Origin: Palsa-504 sp963744575
GTDB lineage: Bacteria > Actinomycetota > Actinomycetes > Streptosporangiales > Streptosporangiaceae
Length of the DNA stretch: 64,000 nucleotides
NCBI GenBank assembly: GCA_963744575.1
Contig: CAVUUF010000008.1
Coordinates: 62,001-126,000, forward strand
Direction: 5' to 3'
Below the pieces are notes generated by a model. That model was not told the origin of the DNA and searched no databases. It saw only the letters and a list, made by a program, of their open reading frames with translations. A program made the translations under genes and the position numbers. Below, piece after piece: positions 46,078 through 54,354 of this stretch (the first letter of the stretch is position 1; the number at the start of each line of letters is the position of its first letter).

Positions 46078-46874
46078 ATGACGGCGAGCTACGATCTGCT
46101 GGCCCCGCACTACGACGCCGTGACCGGCGACTGTGAGACGGAGGCCGCGTTCATCCGCGAGCTGATCCAGCGGCGTCACGGCCGCGCCGCGACCCTGCTC
46201 GACGTCGCCTGCGGCACCGGCGCCGTGACCGCGCCGCTGGCCCGCCGGTACCAGGTGAGCGGCCTGGACATTTCCCCCGGCATGCTGGCCGTCGCCCGGG
46301 ACAAGCTCCCCGCGGGAACTCCGCTCTACCAGGCCGACATGACGCGTTTCAGGCTCGACACCAGGTTCAACGCCGTCGTCTGTGCCTACCAGGGCGTCAA
46401 TCACCTGCTCAGCTTCGCGGGCTGGGAGCGCTTCTTCGGCTGCGTCCACGAGCACCTCAACGCCGGCGGCGTGTTCGTCTTCGACATCGCCACCGTCGGG
46501 CACCTCGCGAGGATGACCGGCGTGCCGAAGCTCGTCCAGCAGTTCGGGGAAAACTACCTGCTGATACGCGTGTCCACGGCGGACGGCACGGTGTTCGAGT
46601 GGCGGATCGAGGTGTACGAACTCCAGCCAGACGGGAGATACCGGCTGCTCACCCAGGCCGTCGAGATGAGATCGTTCCCGGTCGATCACGTCCGGAAGTG
46701 CTGCGTCGCTGGTTCACCGGCATCGAAGTCACTGGTGGTGGCGTCGGCCCGGCCGACCCAGACGCCGAGGACCGGATCTGGCTGACGTGTGTCAAGGCCT
46801 ACGTGAAGCCGTCCGGCAGTCACCCGTGGCAGGTGAGTCGCCGCTGGCCGGACCGGCTCACGATGGACAGGTGA
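46078..46874 (+). pseudogene. Class I SAM-dependent methyltransferase, frameshifted near the C-terminus
   Basis: ATG 46078 opens a Methyltransf_25-type domain: MTASYDLLAPHYDAVTGDCE, motif I in LLDVACGTGAVTAPLARRYQ, SGLDISPGMLAVARDKLPA, QADMTRF and FDIATVGHLARM. At about 46694 the frame changes. One extra G in the cggaagtg stretch would let the sequence continue as VLRRWFTGIEVTGGGVGPAD and DRIWLTCVKAYVKP to the TGA at 46872-46874. As written, the ORF ends at 46785 with an unrelated tail. The SAM-binding part is intact, so partial activity cannot be excluded. The restored stop overlaps the ClC start region. Confidence 0.82.
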
Positions 46875-46876
46875 GC

Positions 46877-48253
46877 ATGCCCTCGGATCCGCGCGCGCTC
46901 CTGCGCAGCCGCGATTACCTGCGGCTACTGATCCTCGCGGCGATTCTCGGCGTGCCGGTCTCCGCCGCCGCCTACGGTTTCCTCGCGCTGGTCAGCCACC
47001 TCCAGCCGGAGATCTTCACCCACCTTCCCCAGGGCCTGGGCTTCCACGGCGAGCCGATCTGGTGGCCGCTACCCGTGCTGGCGGCAGGCGGCGTGCTGAC
47101 CGGCCTGGCCATCCGGTACCTGCCGGGCACCGGCGGCGCGCACCCGGCGGAGGGATTCAAGGTTCACGGCCCGCTGCCCCCCGTGCAGCTGCCCGGCGTC
47201 ATACTGGCGGCCCTGGCTACCCTGGTCTTCGGCGCCGTGCTCGGACCCGAGGCGCCGCTGATCGCCATCGGCGGCGGCCTGGTCATGGTGGCCGTGCGGG
47301 CCGCCCGCCGTGACGTACCTGACCAGGCCGCCGCCGTTCTGGCTTCGGCGGGTAGCTTCGCCGCGATCAGCACGCTGCTTGGTTCGCCCATTATCGGCGC
47401 GTTCCTGCTGATGGAGGCGTCCGGGTTGGGCGGCCCGATGCTGGGCCTCGTGCTCGTGCCCGGCCTGCTGGCCGCGGGCATCGGCTCGCTCATCTTCGTC
47501 GGGCTGGATGCCTGGACCGGGCTGGGCACCTTCTCCCTGTCCGTCCCGGGCCTGCCGCACTTCGGCTCGCCGACCATAGCGGAGTTCGGGTGGGCCATTG
47601 TCATCGGGCTGGCCGCGGTTCTGGTCGGCTCCGGCATCCGGTGGCTGGGGCTACGGCTGCAGCCGTTTTCGCTTCGCTCGCCGGTGGTCGCCGCCCTGGT
47701 CGCAGGCCTGGTCGTGGCGGGTCTCGCCATCGCGTACGCCGAGGGTGCGGGGAAGGACACCTCCGAGGTCCTCTTCTCCGGGCAGGACGCGCTGGGACCG
47801 TTGATTTCGCACAGTGCGTCGTACACCGTCGGAGCGCTTCTGCTACTGCTGGTGTGCAAGAGCCTGGCCTACGGCGTGTCACTGAGCAGCTTCCGGGGCG
47901 GCCCTGTTTTCCCGGCGCTGTTCATCGGCGCGGTCGGGGGCGTGGCCATGTCGCATCTGCCGGGCTTGCCGCTGGTCGCGGGCGTGGCCCCGGCCATCGG
48001 GGCGATGTCCGTGGTCATGCTCAGCCTTCCGCTGACGTCGGTGCTGCTGGCGACGCTCCTGCTGGCCTCGGACGGCCTGGCCGTGATGCCGCTGGTCATC
48101 GTGGCGGTCGTGGTGGCCTACGTCGGCGCGGCCAGGCTCGCGCCAGCCCCGGCGGCAGAGCCTGGGGCGGCGTCCACACAGGCCGGGGCAAGCCCGGCGG
48201 CCACGCCCGGGTCGGCCGCGACGGCAGGCCCATCTGCTGCCCCGCGTAGCTGA
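46877..48253 (+). CDS. ClC-family chloride channel/antiporter
   Basis: This is an approximately 458-residue membrane protein with ClC landmarks. LPGTGGAHPAEGFKVHGPLP replaces the GSGIP region, VFGAVLGPEAPLIAIGGGLV holds the gating Glu of GxEGP, and GSPIIGAFLLMEASGLGGP has a Glu at the position used as internal proton acceptor in antiporters. SFRGGPVFPALFIGAVGG is the GGxFxP-like motif. These two Glu residues suggest a Cl-/H+ antiporter rather than a channel. ATG 46877 is used; GTG 46871 overlaps the methyltransferase stop (GTGA). The C-terminal 40 residues are Ala/Pro-rich. Confidence 0.88.
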   Translation: MPSDPRALLRSRDYLRLLILAAILGVPVSAAAYGFLALVSHLQPEIFTHLPQGLGFHGEPIWWPLPVLAAGGVLTGLAIRYLPGTGGAHPAEGFKVHGPLPPVQLPGVILAALATLVFGAVLGPEAPLIAIGGGLVMVAVRAARRDVPDQAAAVLASAGSFAAISTLLGSPIIGAFLLMEASGLGGPMLGLVLVPGLLAAGIGSLIFVGLDAWTGLGTFSLSVPGLPHFGSPTIAEFGWAIVIGLAAVLVGSGIRWLGLRLQPFSLRSPVVAALVAGLVVAGLAIAYAEGAGKDTSEVLFSGQDALGPLISHSASYTVGALLLLLVCKSLAYGVSLSSFRGGPVFPALFIGAVGGVAMSHLPGLPLVAGVAPAIGAMSVVMLSLPLTSVLLATLLLASDGLAVMPLVIVAVVVAYVGAARLAPAPAAEPGAASTQAGASPAATPGSAATAGPSAAPRS

Positions 48254-48265
48254 TGAGGCGTCCGA

Positions 48266-49648
48266 TCACCCGGTTCCGGCGTCGCCCGGCTCGGCCGGCG
48301 CGACCGGAGCGGTAGCGGCGGGGGCGCCGAGGCCGCTGCCGTACAGCTGGACCGCCGTAAGCGGCATGTCGTCGATGGTGAAGGTCCGTTCCCGGCGGAT
48401 GTCGCGGGTGAATGCGAACCACCAGCCCAGGACCGCTCCGACCCGGTTGCGGTAGCCGGTGAGGAAGCCGATATGGATGAACAGCCAGACCCACCAGCCG
48501 AGGAAGCCGCCGAAGTTCAGCTTGAAGGCTGAGACGACCGCTTTCCCACGGGAGATATAGGCGGCCGAGCCCAGATCGCGGTACTTGAACGGCTTGTCGA
48601 AGCTCTGTCCCCGAGCCAGGTGGCTGACCTTGCGCCCGGCATACAGCCCGGTCTGCATGGCGACCTCGGCCACCCCGGGCAGCTTGTCCAGGCTCATCAC
48701 GTCCCCGGTGACCAGGATCTCCGGATGACCGGGAATGGCCAGGTCCTTTCCGACCGCGATCCGCCCGGCCCGGTCCTGCTGCGCGCCGGTGGCCTTGGCC
48801 ACCGCGGTAGCCAGCGGCGGTGCCTCCACCCCCGCGGTCCACAGCACGTTGCCGCACACGTGCCGGGTTACCTTGCCGTCGTGATCCTTGACCTCCAGGC
48901 CGGCTGGGTCCACATGGGTGACGATCGAGCCCATGTGCAGCTCGACCCCCAGCTTGCCCAGCTGCCTGGCGGCCATGCCGGACAGTTTCGGGCCGAACAT
49001 CGCCAGCGGCGCGCTCCCGCCGTCGAACAGCAGGACCCGGGCGTCCTCCGGCTTGATGTGCCGATACTCACTCCGCAGCGTCTTGGTGGCGAGCTCGCGG
49101 ATCTGCCCGGCCAGTTCCACGCCGGTCGGGCCTGCGCCGACCAGGGCGAAGGTGAGCCAGCGGGCCCGTTCGGCCGGGTCGTCGGCGGACTCGGCCATCT
49201 CGAACGCGCCGAACACCCGCCGCCGGATCTTCAGCGCGTCCTCGATGGTTTTCATCCCGGGCGCGATCGGAGCGTACTCGTCATGCCCGAAGTAGGACTG
49301 CCGGACGCCGGCCGCCAGGATGAGGTAGTCGTAGCCGAACTCGATCTGCTCGCCCAGCGGGCGCCGGGCCAGCACCCGCTGCTGTTCCGCGTCGAGGCCG
49401 GTCGCCTCGGCGACGACGAATTCGACGTTGCGGTGCCTGGCCAGCAGCTGGCGCAGCGGCGCGGCGATCTTCCCCTCGGACAAGATGCCGGTCGCGCACT
49501 GGTACAGCAGCGGCTGGAACAGGTGATGCTCGGCCCGGTCGATGAGCGTGACCTGGACCGGCGCACGCGCCAGCATCCGGGCGGCGAACAGCCCCGCGAA
49601 GCCGCCGCCGACGATCACCACCCGGCGGGAACCGGACGCCTCGGCCAT
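48266..49648 (-). CDS. ndh: Type II NADH dehydrogenase (NDH-2)
   Basis: This 460-residue flavoprotein should oxidise NADH and pass electrons to quinone without pumping protons. The FAD-binding RRVVIVGGGFAGLFAARMLA, LFQPLLYQCATGILS, the NAD-binding FALVGAGPTGVELAGQIREL, LWTAGVEAPPLA and ILVTGDVMSLDKLPGVAEVA are all present. The C-terminal segment GGFLGWWVWLFIHIGFLTGY is the membrane anchor. The ATG at 49648 starts MAEASGSRR. It converges with ClC and lies on the same strand as cydAB. With cytochrome bd it would form a short, non-pumping NADH-to-oxygen chain for low oxygen. Confidence 0.94.
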   Translation of the reverse strand: MAEASGSRRVVIVGGGFAGLFAARMLARAPVQVTLIDRAEHHLFQPLLYQCATGILSEGKIAAPLRQLLARHRNVEFVVAEATGLDAEQQRVLARRPLGEQIEFGYDYLILAAGVRQSYFGHDEYAPIAPGMKTIEDALKIRRRVFGAFEMAESADDPAERARWLTFALVGAGPTGVELAGQIRELATKTLRSEYRHIKPEDARVLLFDGGSAPLAMFGPKLSGMAARQLGKLGVELHMGSIVTHVDPAGLEVKDHDGKVTRHVCGNVLWTAGVEAPPLATAVAKATGAQQDRAGRIAVGKDLAIPGHPEILVTGDVMSLDKLPGVAEVAMQTGLYAGRKVSHLARGQSFDKPFKYRDLGSAAYISRGKAVVSAFKLNFGGFLGWWVWLFIHIGFLTGYRNRVGAVLGWWFAFTRDIRRERTFTIDDMPLTAVQLYGSGLGAPAATAPVAPAEPGDAGTG

Positions 49649-49706
49649 GGCGCACCCGACCTTTCGTTCGATCTCGCTGTCTCACGTCGCGTTGCGGGCT
49701 GGGGTG

Positions 49707-50032
49707 TCAGCCTGCCGGGTCGTGCCAGGTCTCGCTGTCTGCCAGCAGCCGGTCCGCCTCCTTGGGACCCCAGCTGCCCCGGGCGTAGGGATGCACCGGC
49801 ACCACGTCGCGCAGCACCGGGTCGACGATCCGCCAGGCGGCCTCGACGGTGTCCTGCCGGGCGAACAGCCACCGGTCCCCGTCCAGCGCCGCGCCGATCA
49901 GCCGGTCGTAGGGACGGATGTCCGACCCGGGCTGCCGCGCTTGACCAGGCCCACCAGCGCGGGGAAGGTCTCGATCTTGGCCAGGTCCCCGGTGGCGCCG
50001 AAGATCACCAGCGCGTCAACTTTGTCAGACAT
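49707..50032 (-). pseudogene. zwf: Glucose-6-phosphate dehydrogenase with internal deletion
   Basis: ATG 50032 starts a perfect G6PDH N-terminus (SDKVDALVIFGATGDLAKIE followed by TFPALVGLVKRG). Then, at about 49937, the sequence jumps in another frame to the last 75 residues: DIRPYDRLIGAALDGDRWLF, then VEAAWRIVDPVLRDVVPVHP and GSWGPKEADRLLAD, ending WHDPAG. About 370-400 residues of the usual 460-510 are missing, including the substrate site. The join lies in gcgcggcagccc, where both sides could share GCGCGGC. The gene is inactive. It lies between ndh and cydB on the same strand. Confidence 0.9.
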
Positions 50033-50084
50033 GTCAGGCCTCCTGATTGATCGGTGCCATTAGATCCTGGCCGTTCCGCGGCGC

Positions 50085-51164
50085 TCAGCTCCCTGGCGCC
50101 GCCGGGGGAGAGGTGGGCCGCGGTGCCGGCTCCGGCCTGGCCGCGGCTGCGGACGATGGCCCGGGCGGCTGGAATTCCTGCTTGCTGACGCGGCGCCGGA
50201 ATACGTAGTAGCTCCAGGTCTGGTAGGCGAGCACCACCGGCAGCAGGATGATCACGACCACGGTCATCACCTTGAGCGAGTACGGATTCGACGCCGTGTT
50301 GTGCACGGTGAGGTTGTAGGCCTTGTTGGTGGAGGAGACCATCACGTTGGGGTACAGGTCGGCGAAGACCGTGATGATGCAGGACGCGATCGTGACCGCG
50401 GTCGCGGCGAAGGCGAAGCCCTCGTGGTGGTCCCAGACCAGCCAGACCGCGGCCAGGACGGCCAGGATGGCCAGCAGCTCGATCACGTTGAGCCAGAACG
50501 CCTTGCCCGCGACCACGTGCGTCCAGATGATGAAGCCGATTACGAACGCGCAGGTGACCGGGGCCACCCGGCGGGCCGCCTGCCAGGACCGCTCGCGCAT
50601 GTCGCCGGTGGTCTTCAGGCACAGGAACGTCGCGCCGTGCAGCAGGCACAGCAGGACCAAGGTGACGCCCGTCCACAGGGCGTAGGGCTGCAGCAGGACC
50701 CAGAACGACCCGGTGAAGTTCTGGTCCGAGTTGATGGGCAGCCCGTGCAGCAGCCCGGCCAGGGCCACGCCGATCAGCAGCGGGGCCAGCACGCTGCCGG
50801 TGGTCATCAGCACGTCCCAGGTGCGGCGCCAGCGGGCCGCGTCGCGCTTGCCCCGGTACTCGAACGCCACCCCGCGCACGATCAGGGCGGCCAGCAACAG
50901 CACCAGCGCGAGGTTGTAGGCCGAGAACATCGTCGCGTACCAGCCGGGGAACGCGGCGAACATGCCCGCCCCGGCCACGATCAGCCAGACCTCGTTGCCG
51001 TCCCACAGCGGCCCGATGGTGTTGATCGCCGCCCGGCGTCCGGCCTCGTCGGCGCCGATCACGGCGTGCAGCATGCCGACGCCGAAGTCGAACCCCTCCA
51101 GGACGAAGAACCCGGTCCACAAGATGGCGATGACGATGTACCAGAACGGGACGAGACTGCTCAT
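50085..51164 (-). CDS. cydB: Cytochrome bd ubiquinol oxidase subunit II
   Basis: This 359-residue membrane protein begins LVPFWYIVIAILWTGFFVLE, then GFDFGVGMLHAVIGADEAGR and GPLWDGNEVWLIVAGAGMFA, all strong CydB signatures. About eight to nine helices follow, with WDHHEGFAFAATA and SNPYSLKVMTVVVIILLPVV near the end and a Pro/Ala-rich tail. It binds CydA to form the high-affinity terminal oxidase. The ATG at 51164 lies seven bases after the cydA stop at 51172, so cydAB are co-transcribed. Confidence 0.96.
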   Translation of the reverse strand: MSSLVPFWYIVIAILWTGFFVLEGFDFGVGMLHAVIGADEAGRRAAINTIGPLWDGNEVWLIVAGAGMFAAFPGWYATMFSAYNLALVLLLAALIVRGVAFEYRGKRDAARWRRTWDVLMTTGSVLAPLLIGVALAGLLHGLPINSDQNFTGSFWVLLQPYALWTGVTLVLLCLLHGATFLCLKTTGDMRERSWQAARRVAPVTCAFVIGFIIWTHVVAGKAFWLNVIELLAILAVLAAVWLVWDHHEGFAFAATAVTIASCIITVFADLYPNVMVSSTNKAYNLTVHNTASNPYSLKVMTVVVIILLPVVLAYQTWSYYVFRRRVSKQEFQPPGPSSAAAARPEPAPRPTSPPAAPGS

Positions 51165-51171
51165 CACGACC

Positions 51172-52558
51172 TCAATACAGGACGGCCGGCGCCGGCGCGT
51201 CGGCGTCGGCTTCGGCACGGGGGGGCGGGAGCTGCTCGCGGGAGTACCGCAGCATCAGCAGCAGGTCGACGGTCCCCAGCGTGCCGTACAGCAGGATGAA
51301 CGCGATCAGGCTGATCCACAGCCAGGTGGTGCTGAGCGTCGGGGAGATCCCGTTCTTGGTGAGCATGATGCCCTGCACGATCCACGGCTGCCGGCCGCTC
51401 TCGGTCAGGAACCAGCCCGCCGTGTTCATGAGGAACGGCAACACGGCCCCCCACACCGCCACCCACAAGAACACCCGGGACGTCGCGAGCTTTTTTCGTC
51501 GGATCAGCCACAGCCCCCACGCCGCGATGAGGAAGACCAGGACACCGAGGTAGGCCATCGCCCGCATCGCCCAGTACTGGATGAACACGTTCGGCACGTA
51601 GTAGCCCGGCCCGTACTGACTTGTTGTACTGCTGCTGCAGCGGGGTCAGCCCGACCACCTGCCCGTTCCAGTGGTTGGTGGCCAGCAGCGACAGCAGGTG
51701 CGGGATCGCGATGATCTCGGTCGGCGTCTGGTCGTTGTTGCCGCCGCCGATCTGGAACAGCGAGAACGAGCACGGCTGGCAGGTGGTCCACTGCGCCTCC
51801 GCGGCCGCGATCTTCATCGGCTGATACCGGGCCTCGATCACGCCCAGCTCATCGCCCACCAGCATGGTGAACAAGATCGCCGGGACCAGCACCACCAGCG
51901 CCAGCCGCGCCGAGCGGGTGAACACGTCCCGCTCGCCGCCGTGCCGCAGCTGCCACGCGGAGACCGCCAGCATCACCATCGCGCCGGTGGTCAGCGCGGC
52001 GAACAGGACCTTCGTGTACCCCCACAGAAACACCGGGTTGGTGAACACCGCCCAGATGTCGTTCAGCTGCGGCTTGCCGTTGACCATGGCGTAGCCGACC
52101 GGGTGCTGCATCCAGGAGTTGGCCGCCATGATGAACGCCGCGGACAGGGCGCTGCCCAGCGAGACCGCCCAGATCGTCAGCAGGTGGATCCGGCGGGGCA
52201 GCTTGTCCCAGCCGAACAGCCACAGCCCCAGGAACGTCGATTCCAGGAAGAACGCGGCCAGCCCCTCCATGGCCAGCGGGGCGCCGAAGACGTTGCCGAC
52301 CAGCCGCGAGTACGCCCCCCAGTTCATCCCGAACTGGAACTCCTGGACCAGCCCGGTCACCACGCCGATCGCCACGTTGATGACCAGCAGCGTGCCGAAG
52401 AACCTGGTCAGCCGCAGGTACTCGTCCCGGTTAGTGCGAACCCACGCCGTCTGCAGCAGCGCGGTCAGGAACGCCAGACCGATCGTGATCGGGACGAAGA
52501 AGAAGTGATTGATCGTCACGAACGCGAACTCCACCCGCGCCAGAGTGACGTTGGTCAT
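51172..52558 (-). pseudogene. cydA: Cytochrome bd oxidase subunit I, one-base insertion
   Basis: CydA is complete except for one extra base. The start MTNVTLARVEFAFVTINHFF holds the haem b595 His. FGMNWGAYSRLVGNVFGAPL and MEGLAAFFLESTFLGLWLFG follow, then WMQHPVGYAMVNGKPQLNDI with the haem b558 His. The frame breaks in LQQQYNK, where the next codons should read QYGPGYYVPNVFIQYW. The A at 51619 is surplus; removing it restores the frame through TAGWFLTESGRQPWIVQG, the quinol-binding GRQPW motif, and on to 51172. It would then be about 461 residues. CydA is the catalytic subunit, so a true break would disable the oxidase; a base-calling error is the simpler reading. Confidence 0.9.
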
Positions 52559-52656
52559 CGGCTGCCTCCCGTCGCGGCCTGATGCAGCAATACTCGTTTG
52601 CCCGCGGCTGACCGGACCTCATCCGTGCCGGGTGGTCTGGCCGGCCCGGAGCCGCC

Positions 52657-52669
52657 GGGACTTTCACCC
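52657..52669. promoter_or_regulatory. DosR-like half-site GGGACTTTCACCC
   Basis: The 13-bp sequence lies in the 156-bp divergent region between cydA and the DUF3040-like gene. It resembles the first half of the mycobacterial DosR box (GGGACTTT/GGGACTNNNGNCCC type), while the second half is degenerate. The neighbourhood of hypoxia genes makes it plausible, but a match this short can occur by chance. Confidence 0.3.
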
Positions 52670-52714
52670 GCGCTGGGGGAGGCAGCCGCGCGCGGCGGAA
52701 GCGAGCATGCCCTC

Positions 52715-52954
52715 GTGAGCCTGCGTCGCCGTCAGCTGCGGATCCTTCGAGGTATCGAACGCGACCTGGCCGGCTCCGATCCGGGCCTCGACGCGCTCTT
52801 CCTGGCCTTTGCCCGGCGGACTCGCGGCCTCGACCTGCGCTGGGTGGAGCAGGCAGATGGCGGGCGATCGCGGATGCTTGCCCGGCTGAGGCACAAGAGG
52901 CTCCTCACCGAGCGGGCAACGGACTGGTGCGCCGAGAACCAGGACGATCCTTGA
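52715..52954 (+). CDS. Small DUF3040-like protein
   Basis: The GTG at 52715 begins a 79-residue, charged, soluble protein: SLRRRQLRILRGIERDLAGS, then PGLDALFLAFARRTRG, then a C-terminal half with SRMLARLRHKRLLTERATDW. The first 30 residues resemble the helix that starts DUF3040 proteins (RRILxxIERxLxxxDPxL), but the family's membrane part is absent. The longer upstream ORF has poor coding character, which is why the internal GTG is preferred. It is divergent from cydA. The function is unknown. Confidence 0.55.
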   Translation: MSLRRRQLRILRGIERDLAGSDPGLDALFLAFARRTRGLDLRWVEQADGGRSRMLARLRHKRLLTERATDWCAENQDDP

Positions 52955-53000
52955 CCACCGCCGCCTCAGCCGGCATGTCGATCAGGTAAAGGGTGAGGGT

Positions 53001-54053
53001 ATGCGCGCCGTCACGGTCATTCCCGGGCAGCCAGGCTCCGTCGCGCTCACGGACATGCTTGAACCACCCGGCGAGGACGGGCCGGTCCTGGTCCAGACGC
53101 AGGCCATCGGCATCTGCGGCACCGATCTGGAGATCATCAACGGCGAGTACGGCTCGGCGCCGCCGGGCGAGGACCGGCTCGTCATCGGGCATGAATCACT
53201 CGGCCAGGTGATCGACGTGGCCCCGGGATCCGGGTTCAGCGCCGGGGATCTTGTGGTCGGCATCGTCCGGCGGCGTGACCCCGTGCCGTGCCCGGCCTGT
53301 GCGGCCGGGCACTGGGACATGTGCATGAACGGCCGGTACACCGAACGGGGGATCATGGGCCGCCATGGTTACGCGTCCGAGCGTTACCGCATCCACCCGG
53401 AGTACCTGGTGCCGGTGGATCCGGCCCTCGGGACCCGCGGCGTCCTGCTCGAGCCGACCACCGTGGTGGCCAAGGCCTGGGACCACATCGAGAAGATCGG
53501 CGCCCGGGCGCCGTGGGCCCCGGAGCAGGTCCTGATCACCGGGGCCGGGCCCATCGGGCTGCTCGCCGCCCTGCTGTCCATCCAGCGCGGCTACCAGACC
53601 TACGTGCTCAACCTGGTCACCGAGGGCCGCAAGCCGGAGATGGCCCGCCGCCTGGGCGCGACCTACGTGCCGCGGGGAAGCCTCGGCGAAGCGGCCGCCG
53701 AGGCCAACATCGTCATCGAGTGCACCGGCCACGTCCAGATGCTGTTCGAAGTCGGCCCTCAGCACGTCCGGCACCGTATTATCTGCCTCACCGGAGTCTC
53801 GGCGGCCGGCGCCGAGACCTCGGTCGATCCCGGGCTCCTCAACCGCAACATCGTCTTGCAGAACTCGGTCGTGTTCGGCTCGGTCAACGCCAACCGGCAG
53901 CACTACGAACTCGCCGCGCAGGCTCTCGCCCAGGCCGACCCGGGCTGGCTCGCCGACCTCATCACCCGCGAGGTGCCCCTCGATCAGTGGTCCGACGCCT
54001 ACACCCGCCAGCCCGACGACATTAAGACGGTCCTGACCTTCCCGGCCCGGTGA
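53001..54053 (+). CDS. Zinc-dependent glucose 1-dehydrogenase (MDR)
   Basis: This 350-residue medium-chain dehydrogenase of the archaeal/actinobacterial glucose dehydrogenase type has the catalytic-zinc region QAIGICGTDLEIINGEYG and LVIGHESLGQVIDV, and the structural-zinc Cys set in VPCPACAAGHWDMC. The C-terminal domain begins VLLEPTTVVAKAWDHIEKIG, and the cofactor loop is ITGAGPIGLLAALLSIQRGY. It oxidises glucose to gluconolactone with NAD(P)+. ATG 53001 starts MRAVTVIPGQPGS. With zwf gutted nearby, it may supply a non-phosphorylated route to gluconate; this link is inference. Confidence 0.9.
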   Translation: MRAVTVIPGQPGSVALTDMLEPPGEDGPVLVQTQAIGICGTDLEIINGEYGSAPPGEDRLVIGHESLGQVIDVAPGSGFSAGDLVVGIVRRRDPVPCPACAAGHWDMCMNGRYTERGIMGRHGYASERYRIHPEYLVPVDPALGTRGVLLEPTTVVAKAWDHIEKIGARAPWAPEQVLITGAGPIGLLAALLSIQRGYQTYVLNLVTEGRKPEMARRLGATYVPRGSLGEAAAEANIVIECTGHVQMLFEVGPQHVRHRIICLTGVSAAGAETSVDPGLLNRNIVLQNSVVFGSVNANRQHYELAAQALAQADPGWLADLITREVPLDQWSDAYTRQPDDIKTVLTFPAR

Positions 54054-54114
54054 TCGCCGCGATCACCTCCCACGGGTGATGCCCCGCCTGCCCGGCCGCT
54101 TCGACCATGGATTC

Positions 54115-54354
54115 GTGAGCGAGCACTATGACGTGATAATCGTGGGCAGCGGCGCGGGCGGCGGCACGCTGGCCCATACGCTGGCGCCTTCGGGGAAGCG
54201 GAGCACGTGTATCCGGTGCACCTGGTGCGACGGCTACCCGTGCCTGGTGCACGCAAAGTCCGACGCCGAGGTCATCGGAGCGGTGAACCCCGCCCTCACC
54301 GCCATGGCCAGTGCCATCCGGGTCGGCGAGCACCTACTGGACCGGATCTCATGA
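54115..54354 (+). pseudogene. GMC oxidoreductase reduced to three short segments
   Basis: The GTG at 54115 opens SEHYDVIIVGSGAGGGTLAH, the FAD-binding motif of GMC oxidoreductases. After LAPSGKR the frame continues directly into the mid-protein cysteine motif CIRCTWCDGYPCLVHAKSDA, and after EVI it jumps to the C-terminal end GAVNPALTAMASAIRVGEHL. Usual length is about 500-560 residues; 79 remain, all in one frame. The catalytic His/Asn region is lost. The stop overlaps the next gene's ATG (ATGA), so translation may still serve to couple the downstream gene. Confidence 0.88.

Noticed and set aside
44278..46689. CydD ORF extended upstream to 46689
   Set aside because: The extra 246 codons are antisense to the methyltransferase and have no homology; GTG 45951 has a good ribosome-binding site.
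51600..51630. Programmed frameshift in cydA
   Set aside because: There is no slippery heptamer or downstream structure, and one base removal gives the exact family sequence, so an indel or sequence error is simpler.
54115..54354. Functional small FAD protein
   Set aside because: The FAD-binding loop alone cannot form the fold without the deleted parts; kept as a remnant, with coupling noted as a possible role.
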